Source of the DNA: Nelumbo lutea
Lineage: Eukaryota > Streptophyta > Magnoliopsida > Proteales > Nelumbonaceae
Direction: 5' to 3'
NCBI GenBank assembly: GCA_022828595.1
Contig: JAKGHH010000001.1
Location: 138,899,017 to 138,963,016 of the forward strand
Length of the DNA stretch: 64,000 nt
Part shown: in pieces, positions 11,602 through 23,576 of the stretch
How the letters are laid out: the number at the start of each line of letters is the position of its first letter
Position numbering within the stretch: the first letter of the stretch is position 1
The notes under the pieces: generated by a model
Told to the model about the DNA's origin: nothing
Databases searched by the model: none
What the model saw: only the letters and a program-made list of their open reading frames with translations
Program-made: the position numbers and the translations under genes

Positions 11602-11701
11602 NNNNNNNNNNNNNNNNNNNNNNNNNNNNNNNNNNNNNNNNNNNNNNNNNNNNNNNNNNNNNNNNNNNNNNNNNNNNNNNNNNNNNNNNNNNNNNNNNNN
11701 N
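11602..11701. other. Assembly gap (100 N)
   Basis: Exactly 100 N, the usual placeholder for a gap of unknown size. It hides the 5' end of the copia A 5' LTR and the rest of the gene starting at 11535. Confidence 0.99.
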
Positions 11702-13020
11702 CTTGATCAGGTGAAGGGCTGAGAGGTTAAGTGTAAGACCATTGAGCGATAATAACCTGATGGGCTAATCTTGCACCTGCCGCACAGTTCCTGTGTTTTT
11801 ATTAAGATGGCCTTGGCCCAGGGACCACTTAACTGTAAGTGTTGGGCCCATAGAGGTCCATGATTGATCGCGACTCAAGGGGTTCATTGGAGTTTTTCAA
11901 GTGAATTCGGTTGGGCTCTGTAATTAAAGGCTGGGCCCAACCCATGTGGCTGGTGTGTAGGATCAATGCTTGGAGTCCCACGCCATACAAAGACTGCGCA
12001 ACTAGGCAGTAAGATTGGAAAGTAATTAGACCACTGAAACACTTAATGGTGCCAAGAAAGCCCATATTTCGAGGCTGGGCATGATAATGATCACCCATCC
12101 TTGGGCGCGGAATCTGAGATATAATATGTTAGTAAAAGGATTGGGCCTTTTAGCCTATATCCACTCTTGGAGACCAAATTCCAAATTAGCTTTGAATCTG
12201 GTAACCGTTCTGAATAAGATTCAGGAAGGTAAGCTATACCTTTATCTGTAGCATAGAGATTAAGAACTTATCCCCTAATCTGAATAATGAATTTTGGATT
12301 GGGGATAACTCCTAACTTAGGAGGTTTCTTAATCACGAGAAGAAAGGAGGAGAAACCCATAACCAAAAAGGAGAGAAAAACATACAGATTTTGAATCAAG
12401 AGAAATCGCCCAAGAAAAGGTTCCTACGAAATTGAGATCAAAAGATCCTCATACTCAAGAAAAAGAAAGAAGAAGCAAGTTTAAAGCTTTTTTCGCTTAA
12501 TGGAGTTCTCCTCTTGCCGCCGCCATCTGTTTTTGACAAGCTTAGTACTCTTTGCAGAAAAAGGGAAAAAAAAAAAAAATAGTCAAGAAATCTAATTCTT
12601 GGACATCAAGTCTTGCAAGGGAAAAGACTAAAAAAGATCTCAGTGTTTAAGTACTTCCAGAGGATCTTTGTGAAGGATCAAGTGTGTAGGATTGCACTCT
12701 GCTGGTGTCTGTTCCAGGATCCACAGCTGTGTCATCTTCAACAAGAACAGGTCTTGGAGCATTCTTTGGGCGTGAACAACCATACTTTGGGAGATAGTAC
12801 TTCCTCCGGGTTAGGTATATTCCTCCCAATTTGTCTCTTTTGGTATGAGATCTAGTTTGATTCTATGGTTTCAAGTAGGATCCTTTGAATGATTGTATTC
12901 TAAATTTAGGGAGATATGATTCCCAGTTGGGAGAAAGGTAGGAAATTTTTGAAAAACTTTGCCCACCCATTCCACAAAACCTTTATGGCGTCCATTAGAT
13001 GGATCCTACGCATTCTTTCA
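11702..13020 (+). mobile_element. 5' LTR of copia A, 5' end lost in gap
   Basis: The first bases after the gap align with position about 19454 of the 3' LTR. The copy ends in CATTCTTTCA at 13020, directly before the primer binding site. It is about 120 bp longer than the matching part of the 3' LTR (19454-20648) because of many 1-2 base insertions, for example GGCTCTGTAATTAAAGG against GGCCTTGTATTAAAGG and a run of 13 A near 12570. Such insertion-dominated differences next to a gap look like uncorrected long reads rather than real divergence. Confidence 0.9.
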
Positions 13021-13021
13021 G

Positions 13022-13034
13022 TGGTATCAGAGCC
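13022..13034 (+). promoter_or_regulatory. Primer binding site of copia A
   Basis: TGGTATCAGAGCC follows the LTR end by one base. It is complementary to initiator Met tRNA, as usual for plant copia elements. Confidence 0.95.
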
Positions 13035-14817
13035 ACAGGTTCGGAATCTTGAACCATAAAGAAAATCAGTATCTGACCCCTGCTGCAGATGGATAGAAGG
13101 TGTTCTTTCAGAGATTTGTATGCGCAGATTGTTTTCTTTATTTCAAGAAACTGTTTCTTGTTAAGGGCGATTGATCTGAAAATAATTTTTATTAAATCCA
13201 AAATTTATTTAGAATTGTTCTTTATTTATTTTGATTTAATGGACTGTTCGAACCTGGAGATCGCAGTGCAGATTTGGCGCAGATAGTCTGCGCCCCTTTT
13301 TCTTTCTATTTATTTAATTCGGTTTGTAAATATTTTTTTTTTATTTTTAGACTGATTGTATAGGATTTGATCAAGAATGTAATTAATAGAAATAGGATTT
13401 CTATTATTTTTCTTGATTAAAGAAGAAGGAAGAAGAAGGCGGCGCTGGAGATTTGCAGTTGAAGAAATTACTTTCTGCGATTTGCAGTTTGTGAAACTGC
13501 AACCCTTGTGATTAACCTCTGTTTTGCAGGTGGTGTGAACAGTCCATAGATTGATTTGTGATTGTTTGAAATCAAAATTATTAATTTCAGATCTTTCATG
13601 AATTAATTCTTGAATTGAAAATCAGTTTTGGATCCTCTCGGACTAGATTGGACCAAAACTGTTTGGACCGAATCTGGGGTTCGATAGGGACTGTTTTTCA
13701 GTCTGTATTTCTCACACTTGCTGTTCTAAATCTGATGTTCAATTACAGGGATTATATCGGCCCACCTGTAAAGCCCAGTTTTAAAGGGTTAAAACTGCAA
13801 AAGTCCCATTATTGTGAGATAAGCTGTATGAGCCGAACTGCTATCTGCGATTCAGCCCATAGACCTAGTAGACATTAATTGTTAATGACTTAGATTTCAA
13901 TGGGATATTCAATGGGCTTTACAACAGTTAATTGATTGGATCAATTCCTCCTTTACATGTGATGTTTGGATGTTTGATGTGCTGCGACCATGGGCCATAA
14001 GTACTTGGCCCATGAAGACTCGTTAGTGGCTCTTGCGCACACCATGGCTGAATGCACATCATTGCCATGGTGTCCTTCAAGGTCATTGGATGACCCCTCT
14101 TTGCTTGGTGGGCCCCACAACCCTGAAAAGGGATGCGTACGGAACCCCTAGCCGATTAAGGCCCACTAGAAATCTGACTTTATGAAAGTCAGTGGGAGCC
14201 ACTCTGGTTTGACCTAAATTAAAATTAGGGCATAATTTTGTTCCCTCCAGCAAATATGAATGCATGTGATAGGGAGACCCATATGATGGACTCTCTAAAG
14301 TCCTTCCGTCATTAACACAATGATGGGTCCTTCAGTAATGAGGAAACGCACCATAAAATTGGGCTATCCATTTGCTGTTGGATCTATTAGAGTGTTTCAT
14401 AAGATGATAGGGGCGTCATAGACCGATGTGGGTGGGGCTTCACCAGAAAATGGGAACTCTCTCACGGTACCTTGGCGTAACGTGAATATGATGGGTAAGC
14501 ACTCACTGGACAGAACGGTTTACCTGAAAATGGCTCTGAACCTTGTCTGACAAAGGCCAAAGGGAAACTCATTTGATGAGTGAATATGATCTGTCACAGA
14601 AAGGTGGTGAGGTTATGCAGCTGAAACATTTGGCTTCACGCACCCCATGTGATTTCCCACATTTCCAGAGACATTTCGTCGTCTCCGTCATTGAGAAAGG
14701 AGGGAAATCTTAGAGATGAACAAATGGGAATGGAACATAGATTAAAAGCCATATCTATGTAGGTAACATGAATCAAACTAAGGTTGTGGACTAATGATTT
14801 TGCTATTTTATCAGAAA
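13035..14817 (+). other. Untranslated leader of copia A
   Basis: About 1.8 kb between primer binding site and gag start with no coding resemblance. It is long for a copia leader. A short open frame at 13615-13878 has no recognised relative. Confidence 0.7.
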
Positions 14818-17800
14818 ATGGCAAATGGTCAATTTGCAAAGCTTCTAGACGATAACAATCTTAAGGGCCCAAACTATGCCGACTAGTACAGAAATCTTAT
14901 GCTGGTCCTAACTTCCAAAAAGTTAGACAAGGTGGTGAAAAATCCTGCCCCGGAAAGTCCAGGTGATAGGGCTTCTGAGGCCCGTAGGAGAGACTACCAA
15001 GAGTGGGAGGATAAGAACTCCCTAGCCCGCTGCTTTGTCATTGCCTCATTAGAGAACTCAATACAGAGGCAGCTCGATCAGATCGAACTAGCCAAGGACA
15101 TATTGGACAGTCTAAGGACAATGTATGAAGAGCAGAACCGTTCTACTCGACAGAAGGTCCTGAAATTGTTCATGACCGTGCAGATGACCAAAGGGCAGAA
15201 AGTTCATGCATTGTCTTTGGATGAAGGGATACATTAACAAACTTGAAGCTCTTGGATCCGGGCTAGATCTTGGCACGCAAGTGGATGCCATCCTCAATTC
15301 TTTGCCCTCTTCCTTCAATGCGTTCACAATGAACTACTATATGAATAAGCTGAATGTCAGCGTCCAGGAACTCAGCAATATATTGCAGAGAGCTGAGGAT
15401 CTACTCATGAAGGATGAGCCTGTGGTTATGCTTGTTGAAGCTAACAAATCGGGCAAGAAAAAGAGAAAGGCAAAGAAGCCTCAGAAGAAGGCTGCCAAAC
15501 CTAAGAAGCAGAAGAAGAACAAGGCATCTGATGTCTGTCACTTCTGCAAGCAGACCGGCCACTGGAAGAGGAATTGTCCTGCCTACCTGGAATCTAAGAA
15601 AGGTAACATCGAAACTTGTGTCATAGAAACTAACATGTTAGTTACTTCAGTGTCCTGGTGTGTTGACTCCGGGGCTTCAACTCATGCCTGTAACTCACTG
15701 CAGAGGTTCAAAGTTAGCAGAAGGTTGAGTGAAGGTGAAGTGACACAATTCTTGGGAACAACTGTAAGTGTTGCAACGACGGCAATAGGAACCGTAGAAT
15801 TAGTTTTTAAAGAAGGTATACTTGTACTTAAAGATTTTCTTTATGTACAGAACTTGAAAAGAAATTTAATTTCTGTTTCAAAACTGTGTGCTGATGGATA
15901 TAGTGTTTATTTTAGTAATATGATTACTGTTAAACGGAATAATAAATTCATCGCATGCGGGGAACTAGAGAACGGTCTCTATGTTCTACATCTTTCTCTG
16001 GAAACTAACTTAACCGAAACTATGTCGGTCAAAAATCCCAAGAAAAGGACTCGTGATACAGTAAGTCCCACGTGCCTCTAGCGTTACCGACTTGGCCATA
16101 TCGGTATTGACCGAATCACAAGGCTGGTAAAGGATGGTCCTTTGGATTTTCTAATCGTAGAAAATCTTCCCACTTGTGAACCTTGCCTTCAAGGTAAGAT
16201 GTCTAAGCGGCCATTTGACGGTAAGCCTGAAAGATCTGAAGGCACACTTGACCTGATACATACTGATGTATGTGGTCCCCTGAGTTTTAGGACACCGAAT
16301 CAATGCGTGTACTTCATCACCTTTACAGATGATTTTTCACGATATGGTTACGTGTACCTAATGAGACATAAGTCTGAATCATTTGAAAAGTTCAAAGAGT
16401 TTAGACAGAAAGTCGAGAAACAGTTAGGGAGAGAAGTTAAGGCCCTTCGATCATATCGAGGTGGCAAGTATCTCTCTGACAAATTCAGGGACAATTAAAT
16501 GCCAACGGGATAGTGTCACAATTAGCTCCTCCTGCTACACCTCAACTCAATGGTGTTTTTGAGAGGAGGAATAGGACCTTGTTGGACATGGTCTGGTCGC
16601 TTCTCGTACGCTCACAATTACCCACATCCTTTTGGGGATACGCATTAGAGACTGCTATCTACGTGCTGAATCGGGTTCCAACCAAATCAGTTCCGAAAAC
16701 TCCATATGAACTTTGGACCGGAAGGAAGCCAAGTGTAAGACACTTGAAGATTTGGGGTTGTCCTGCACACGTTAAAATAACAAGTGCGGACAAGTTGGAA
16801 TCTAAAACCAGTCGTTGCCTGTTTATTGGCTACCCAAAGGATTCGGTGGGTTATCTATTCTATGACCCGAGTGAGCAAAAAGTGTTATGCAGTCAAAACG
16901 CCCAATTCTTAGAATCCGATTACATCCTGAACACCCATCGTCAGGAAATAGTTCTTGATGAGGAGAGCTCAGGAGCAGTGGGAGATGTCCCACAAATTCC
17001 ACGTAATGACCAACCTAGAAGAACCACCCGGGTATCCAGACAACCAGTCCGATATGGTTATGACCAGGATAGTTACCTGGTGGAAACCTTGACTAGTGAA
17101 GAGGATCCCGTGACTTACGTGGAAGCTATGTTAGACATAGACTCCCAGAAGTGGGTGGAGGCCATGAGAGCTGAAATGGACTCAATGGAGACCAATGGAG
17201 TCTGGACTCTAGTGGATCCGCCCTCCGGGGTAAAAGTAATTGGTTGCAAATGGATCTACAAGAGGAAGAAGGGCCCCAATGGCAAGATTTAGACCTTTAA
17301 AGCTCGTTTGGTGGCGAAAGGGTATACTCAGAAAGAAGGCATCGACTATGAGGAAACCTTTTCGCCCATGGCCATGCTTAAATCCATTAGGATCCTGCTA
17401 GCTGTAGCAGCGTACCATGACTACGAGATTTGGCAAATGGATGTCAAAACCGCATTCCTGAATGGAGATCTTAGTGAAGATATCTACATGCAGCAGCCGC
17501 AAGGCTTCATTGCTGCTGGTCAGGAACACATGGTATGTAAACTTAATAGATCCATATATGGACTTAAGCAGGCTTCTAGGAGTTGGAACATCCGTTTTGA
17601 TTCTGCAGTCAAAACGTTTGACTTTGAGCAGAATCCAGATGAGCCCTGTGTTTACAGGAAGTCCAGTGGGGATAAGATCACCTTTTTGGTGTTGTACGTG
17701 GACGATATCCTACTCATTGGGAATGATGTAGGAATGTTGACTTCGATCAAGGTATGGCTATCACAGTAGTTCTCCATGAAAGATCTTGGAGAAGCTTCAT

Positions 17801-18680
17801 ACGTACTGGGTCTTCGACTCTATAGAGATAGATCGAAGCAGATAATTGGATTATCCCAGGCTGCTTATATTGACAAAATTGTCAAGAGTTACAGCATGGA
17901 GAACTCCAAGAAAGGAAACGTTCCTTTCAGGCATGGAGTCACTCTCTCCAAGAAAATGTCTCCCAAGACTTCTGAGGAGATTGAGAGCATGAGAGACGTT
18001 CCCTATGCCTCAGCCGTAGGGAGCATCATGTATGCCATGCTGTGCACTCGCCCAGACATTGCTCAGGCGGTGAGTGCGGTAAGCAGATTCCAGACAAACC
18101 TAGGGCAGGAGCATTGGACTGCTGTGAAGAACATAATCAAATACCTTCGAAGGACAAAAGAGTTTTGTCTGGTATTCGATGGTAGTTCACTTCAAGTTCT
18201 AGGGTATACCGATGCCTATTTCCAGTCAGATCCAGATGATAGAAAGTCTACATCTGGGTATGTTTTCACGATAGGATCGTGTGCTGTTTGCTGGAAAAGT
18301 AGCAAACAGGGGTCCACTACAGACTCCACAACCGAGGCCGAGTACATTGCCGCAAGTGAAGCTGCCAAGGAAGCCGTGTGGATGAAGAAGTTCATACACG
18401 AACTGGGAGTGATTCCATCCAGCACATCTCCCATCCCGTTGTTGTGTGACAACAATGGAGCGATCGCCCAGGCTAAAGAGCCTCGGGCTCACTCAAAGTC
18501 AAAGCACATCGAGAGAAAGTACCATGTACTGTGGGAGATCGTTGGTAGAGGGGACGTCCTGATTCAGAAGGTAGCATCAGCGGATAATGTGGCAGATCCA
18601 TTGACTAAGCCACTGACATAGAAGGTGTTTGAGAAACACGTGGAAAGTATGGGACTCCGACTTGTACCAGATTGGACCTA
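14818..18680 (+). pseudogene. copia A gag-pol polyprotein, decayed
   Basis: Domains follow the copia order. Gag starts at ATG 14818. A CX2CX4HX4C zinc knuckle (CHFCKQTGHWKRNC, about 15536) follows a Lys-rich stretch. The protease motif VDSGAS has its Asp codon at 15665. Then come GAG-pre-integrase (RLGHIGIDRI, 16090), integrase (HTDVCGPL at 16258, SYRGGKY at 16450, [10 protein letters not shown] at 16560), reverse transcriptase (KARLVAKGYTQ, MDVKTAFLNGDL, YVDD at 17695-17706) and RNase H (TEAEYIAAS, 18333). In-frame TAG stops occur at 14884, 16079, 17290, 17767 and 18619. Single-base frameshifts lie near 15206 and 16495. The second integrase aspartate is Tyr (SYRGG instead of SDRGG in the copy at 44787). 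All five stops are amber. The element is dead but young enough to be read throughout. Confidence 0.93.
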
Positions 18681-18681
18681 A

Positions 18682-18695
18682 GTGCAAGTGGGAGC
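18682..18695 (+). promoter_or_regulatory. Polypurine tract of copia A
   Basis: The purine-rich GTGCAAGTGGGAGC lies directly before the TGTTAG start of the 3' LTR, where plus-strand DNA synthesis is primed. Confidence 0.6.
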
Positions 18696-20648
18696 TGTTA
18701 GACAGTTTTTGTATGCCCTTAGCTTCAATCTGATTTGATGTACTTTTGTTATTTAGTGGAAATAAATAAAGTGCATGTTTGATTCATGTTGTTTGGTTTA
18801 ATTCTGTGTAAAACCCTAAAACTGGACATTTATAGAGACTCGTGTTAGTTTTAAATGTTCACAGCCATTGGATAAGTCTGGGGAGATTTATCCTGCCAAG
18901 GCTGATACTGGTGTGCCACCAAGTGTTGGGATGGCCTGTCTCAGCCACCAGGGTAAGACCCGAGGCACATGCAGTATGGGATTACTTGAATCCTTGAACC
19001 GGACCAGATTTCCAGTATTGCCCTGGACCTTGGAGATAGATGGGCAAAACTATAAAGTTACACCTGACCCCTAGACTCGATTATGACACTTCACTAGGTG
19101 TTGGATCAGGCTGCCTTTGATATGCCAATCAGTGAGATCCTTAGCGGGGATCAAAACTTGGGTTGTTGGGGTAGTTTGAGAATTCATCTGAGTGGGTGAT
19201 CATAGTTACAGAATCAGCCACTTTGTCGGACAAAGGGTAATGATCGGGAATGCACTCTCTCTGATGGAAACCAAACTGCTGGCAGTTGATTTCAATCGTT
19301 GGAATTTTGTTTTGCAAAATTAATATATTTATATATATATGTACGGTTTCAAATTGTTTGCAAATGGTTTTAATTCTCGGGATCCATGTGAGAGGAGAGT
19401 GCGGCACTGTTCCTTGCAGCCGAGGGAGAGGTCCTCTCTTGTCGGGCAGTGCTTGATCATTAAGGGCTAAGAGGTTAAGTGTAAGACCATTGAGGATAAT
19501 ACCTGATGGGCTAATCTTGCACCTGCCCACAGTCCCTGGGTTTTTATAAGATGGCTTGGCCCAGGGACCACTTAATGTAAGTGTTGGGCCCATAGGGTCC
19601 ATATGATGGACTCAAGGGGTTCATTGAGTTTTTCAGTGAATTCGGTTGGGCCTTGTATTAAAGGCTGGGCTGAACCCATGTTGCTGGTGTGTAGATCAAT
19701 GCTTGGGTCCCATGCCATACAAAGAAGCCCAACTGGGCAGCAGATTGGAAAGTAATTAGACACTGAACACTTAATGGGCCAGAAGCCCATTTCGAGGTGA
19801 GCTGATATGATCACCCATCCTTGGGGTGAATCTGAGATTAATGTTAGTAAAAGGATTGGGCCTTTAGCCTTATCCACTCTTGGAGACCAAATTCAAATTA
19901 GATTTGAATCTGGTAACCTCCTGATAAGATCAGGAGTAAGCTAACTTTATCTGCAGATAGGATTAAGATTATCCCCTATCCAAATACTGATTTGGATTGG
20001 GATAACTCCTAATTAGGAGGTTTCTTAATCAAGAAGAAAGGAGGAGAAACCCTAACCAAAAAGGAGAGAAATACAATAGATTTTGAATAAAGAGAAATCG
20101 CAAGAAAGGTTCCTGCAAATTGAGATCAGATCTCATACTCTAGAAAAAGAAAGAAGAAGCAGTTCAGCTTTTTCGCTTTTGGAGTTCTCCTCCTGCCACC
20201 GCCATCTGTTTTTGCAAGATTAGATCTTTGCAGAAAAAGAAAGTTAAGAAATCTATTCTTGACATCAGTCTTGCAAGAAAGACTGAAAAAGATTCAGTGT
20301 TTAGTACTTCCAGAGGATTCTTGTGAAGGATCCAGTGTGTAGGATGCCCTCTGCTAGATCTGTTCCATCCACAAATGTGTCATCTTCAGCAGGAACAGAT
20401 CTTGGAGTATTCTTTGGGCGTGAACACCAACTTTGGGAGATAGTGTTTCTCCGGATCAGGTATATTCCTCCCATTTGTCTTTTGGTACATATCTGGTTTG
20501 ATTATGGTTCAAGTAGGATCCTTGAATATTGTATTCTAAATTTAGGGAATATGATTCCCAATTGGGAGAAGGTAGGAAATTTTTGAAATTCGCCCACCCA
20601 TTCCGCAACCTTTATGGCGTCCATTAGATGGATCCTACCATTCTTTCA
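18696..20648 (+). mobile_element. 3' LTR of copia A (complete family A LTR)
   Basis: Runs from TGTTAGACAG to CATTCTTTCA, 1953 bp, and defines family A. The right flank (CTCCT at 20649) lies inside a minus-strand Athila gag gene, so copia A inserted there. The left target duplication would be inside the gap and cannot be checked. Confidence 0.92.
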
Positions 20649-21169
20649 CTCCTTGTATCTTTCCCATGACTCATATAAAGATTCCCCTTCTTGTTGAAGA
20701 AATGTAGTGATATCATTCCTCATTTTAGCAATTTTAGAAGGGGGAAATACTTAGAGAGGAAATAGCTGGCCATTTCATCCCACGTACCTAGTGATCCCAT
20801 TGGTAATGAATTCAGCCATGCTTTGGCTTTATCCTTCAATGAGAATGGGAATAACCTCAGCCTATTGGCATTATCACTTACCCCATTGTATTTGAAGGTA
20901 TCACATATTTCTAAAAAGTTAGCAATATGTGCATTGGGATCTTCATGGGCCATTCTACAGAATTGCACAATGTTTTGAATCATCTATATAATGGCAGGGT
21001 TCATCTCAAAGTTGTTAACAGCAATAGTAGGCCGGATAATGCTGGAAGGAGCTTCAGTGAGTGAGGGTTTGGCATAATCCATCATGGTTCTCTATTCAGC
21101 CATTGCTCGAGCTTCTTGAGCTTCTTGTTGGACTTGTCTAGCTGCTCTTAGATGGACACTTTGGGTCAT
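20649..21169 (-). pseudogene. Athila-like Ty3/gypsy gag, N-terminal part
   Basis: On the minus strand, ATG at 21167-21169 starts a gag protein. Around 20720-20983 is the retrotransposon gag domain: MIQNIVQFCRM, NAHIANFLEICDTFKYNGVS, LRLFPFSLKDKAKAWLNSLP, TWDEMASYFLSKYFP. It continues in another frame as MRNDITTFLQQEGESLYESW until copia A interrupts it at 20649. TAG stops at 21092-21094 and 20984-20986 and one frameshift near 20755 disable it. This is the gag of the element whose 5' LTR is at 27745-29333; element B separates the two. Its C-terminal part should lie beyond copia A, but the gap at 11602 prevents confirmation. Confidence 0.85.
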
Positions 21170-22178
21170 AGAGGATCTCCTCCAGCTCGACTCTGCTTGT
21201 CATAAACTGTGAAATTCAAGGCAATAAAAAGGCTAATACAACAGAATATGATTACTTAAACCTACTATAACTGAGATATGTACAATGGTTTATTGTCATA
21301 CAAGTACTAATCATAATTAAATTTTTGATTATTAAAAAGGATCTGATCCAACAATCTTATTCACATCCCTTAATTGCAGAATCTTTTAGGTCTACAATTC
21401 TTTGGGCTTGTTGGTTCAAAGAAATTCAACAAATTCATGAAATATGAATGGAATATACAATTCTTGAAATACAATGTATACAATTGCACACATCTATTAA
21501 CATTTGCTAGGCTAAGGGCTGCTTATCAGAGCTGAATTGTCAATGTGCCTTCAATGGACCTAAATTGGGCTACAATCAAACCTGAGCCAGGTTTGGGTTC
21601 AGGTTTGTAAGCTTATGCAAGTGTATGGCTTCACAAGTTTGAAGAATTCTATTGACCTAAAATCAGGTCTGATATTGTCCTGTAAATGTTGCTGCTATTG
21701 AAAGTAGTTCAGTTCACATTCAATCCATTCAATATCTCGGTTTAGACCTCTTATGAATCCGTACAATTGCTCATAAGTCAAAACCATCCATAGCAACCCA
21801 AAGTGCAGCAGTAAACAAAACATTCATTCCACACAATTTCAAATTCAGGTCTGCTGTTATTGTAAGCTATAGTGCAGCAGTAGCAGATCTAAATTGAGTC
21901 CAAATCTTTAGACTTTCTATTCATGCATAGCTGAAATCAGAGCTATCTAACTTGAAAATTTTCAAGGATCAGCCTAGGACCATTCACAATGCCAATTTAG
22001 TAATGTTAATTGTAATACAATCCTGTTCAAAACTTGCCCTGATTCAGCCTTATTGTAGCAGCTCCGCTGTAGCAGCCATGCTACAGGTCTGAATTCTAAT
22101 AGGAAAAAAAGGTGTAAAAGTGCCACTTTGCATGAAATCTTTTGAGGCATAAAAAATTCTCAGATTAAATATACTTTT
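21170..22178 (-). other. Leader of the interrupted Athila element, gag-proximal part
   Basis: Non-coding, AT-rich sequence between gag start and the element B insertion; the other half of the leader is at 26987-27720. No coding potential is seen. Confidence 0.6.
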
Positions 22179-23487
22179 TGATGAGAGTAGAATTTATCAT
22201 ATTTTTATCCACAATTATTCTGTGTTTTATACTGAATTAGCACCTAATTGGACTCATATTTCAGTTTAGGGCATGAAACAAAGCATCAGGAGCAAAGAAA
22301 GACAAATCGGATGATTTTTCATAGTTTCGGCACCATTCAGTAATCTGGGCCTAACTCTCGTATCCAAACTCCCATTGGGCCAATTCAAGACTCACTGGAA
22401 AGATAAGAGAAAAATCCACAAGTTTTATGTTTTGGGATTTTGCAGATTCAGCATGCATCAAAGTCAAATTCGGGCCTGAAGTCGCAAAAAATTCGTAGGA
22501 AGGCCCAATCCGCAGCTGAAGCCCAACTTGTAGAAAAGCCTGGCAGCAGCCCAATTCACAGAGGAGGTCTAATACGAATCCAAGAACAAAAAACTGAGAA
22601 GAGTCATTCCAAATCTAAATTCTTGATATAATCTTAGAAATATAAAAGGATTGAGTTCATTAGATAAAGAGATAAGAGTAGGATTAGAATAGGACTTTCT
22701 ATTCTTGTAAGATAAACTTCAAGAGGAAGTAGGAGACCACTCCCTCCCCTTAAGCTATATAAAGGAGGGGAAGGACCAGCTTTAGGATTACACAATCACT
22801 CAATCTTGGGGATTGAATCAAGAAGAAAGGAGCAATCAGTCAAGAAAGGAGCAAGAATTCAAGAAGAAGGTGGCGACAAGAGGAAGAGATCTTAGCATCA
22901 TGGGCTTAATGCAATTAAGGACTTGGCCACCTCTTAATTGATTTGAGTTATGTGAATGAATCAAGAGAGGAATTCACATAATCGACTGAACAATTCATAG
23001 TGTGAATTGAATGGTATATAGAGATATATATACATGATTCATCTGAATTTCATGGTCTTCTTGGACTTAATGCACTCCCATCTTGAGAGTTCTACTCGAG
23101 AGATCGATGGGCTACCTGATGGGCATAGGTTTAGTATATCTCGAGAGAGAATATTAAATAAAATTGGTAAGACTTCAGCTTATGAGAATGACAACTAATC
23201 TTGGTAAATTGAACCCATAAATATTCATTGCATTGGTTAGGTGGACCAAAAGCCCTGGCGATCCCATCCTTTGCAGATTCGATTAGTGATCACCTTCGCT
23301 TTTACTTTCTTATGCCAGTTTTTATTTTTAGTAGATCTTGCTCAAATCTAAAATTCAATTATCCAAATAATTAGGGAAGATGGTGGTTCTAATGCCTATT
23401 TTGTTAAATCCCCGTGGGAACAATATTTTTTATAGTACTTGATAACTAGTGTTATATATTTATAGGGTTATATATTTATAGCTATCA
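22179..23487 (+). mobile_element. 5' LTR of element B
   Basis: 1309 bp. A TATA box (CTATATAAAGGAGGGGAAGG) lies near 22754. Relative to the 3' LTR it lacks 166 bp (26242-26407 of the other copy) at 22904, with only a GC microhomology at the break. The two LTRs also differ by many substitutions, so the insertion is not recent. Confidence 0.92.
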
Positions 23488-23493
23488 AGTTTT

Positions 23494-23511
23494 TGGCGCT
23501 GCTGCCAGGGA
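23494..23511 (+). promoter_or_regulatory. Primer binding site of element B
   Basis: TGGCGCTGCTGCCAGGGA, six bases after the LTR end, is a decayed form of the TGGCGCCGTTGCCGGGGA site seen in reverse at 27721-27738. This type of site is usual for Athila elements. Confidence 0.85.
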
Positions 23512-23576
23512 TTTAATCCTAAAATAATATTAGAATTTGTTAACCTTAATTCTTGTTGGTTCAGATTTATTAGTGC

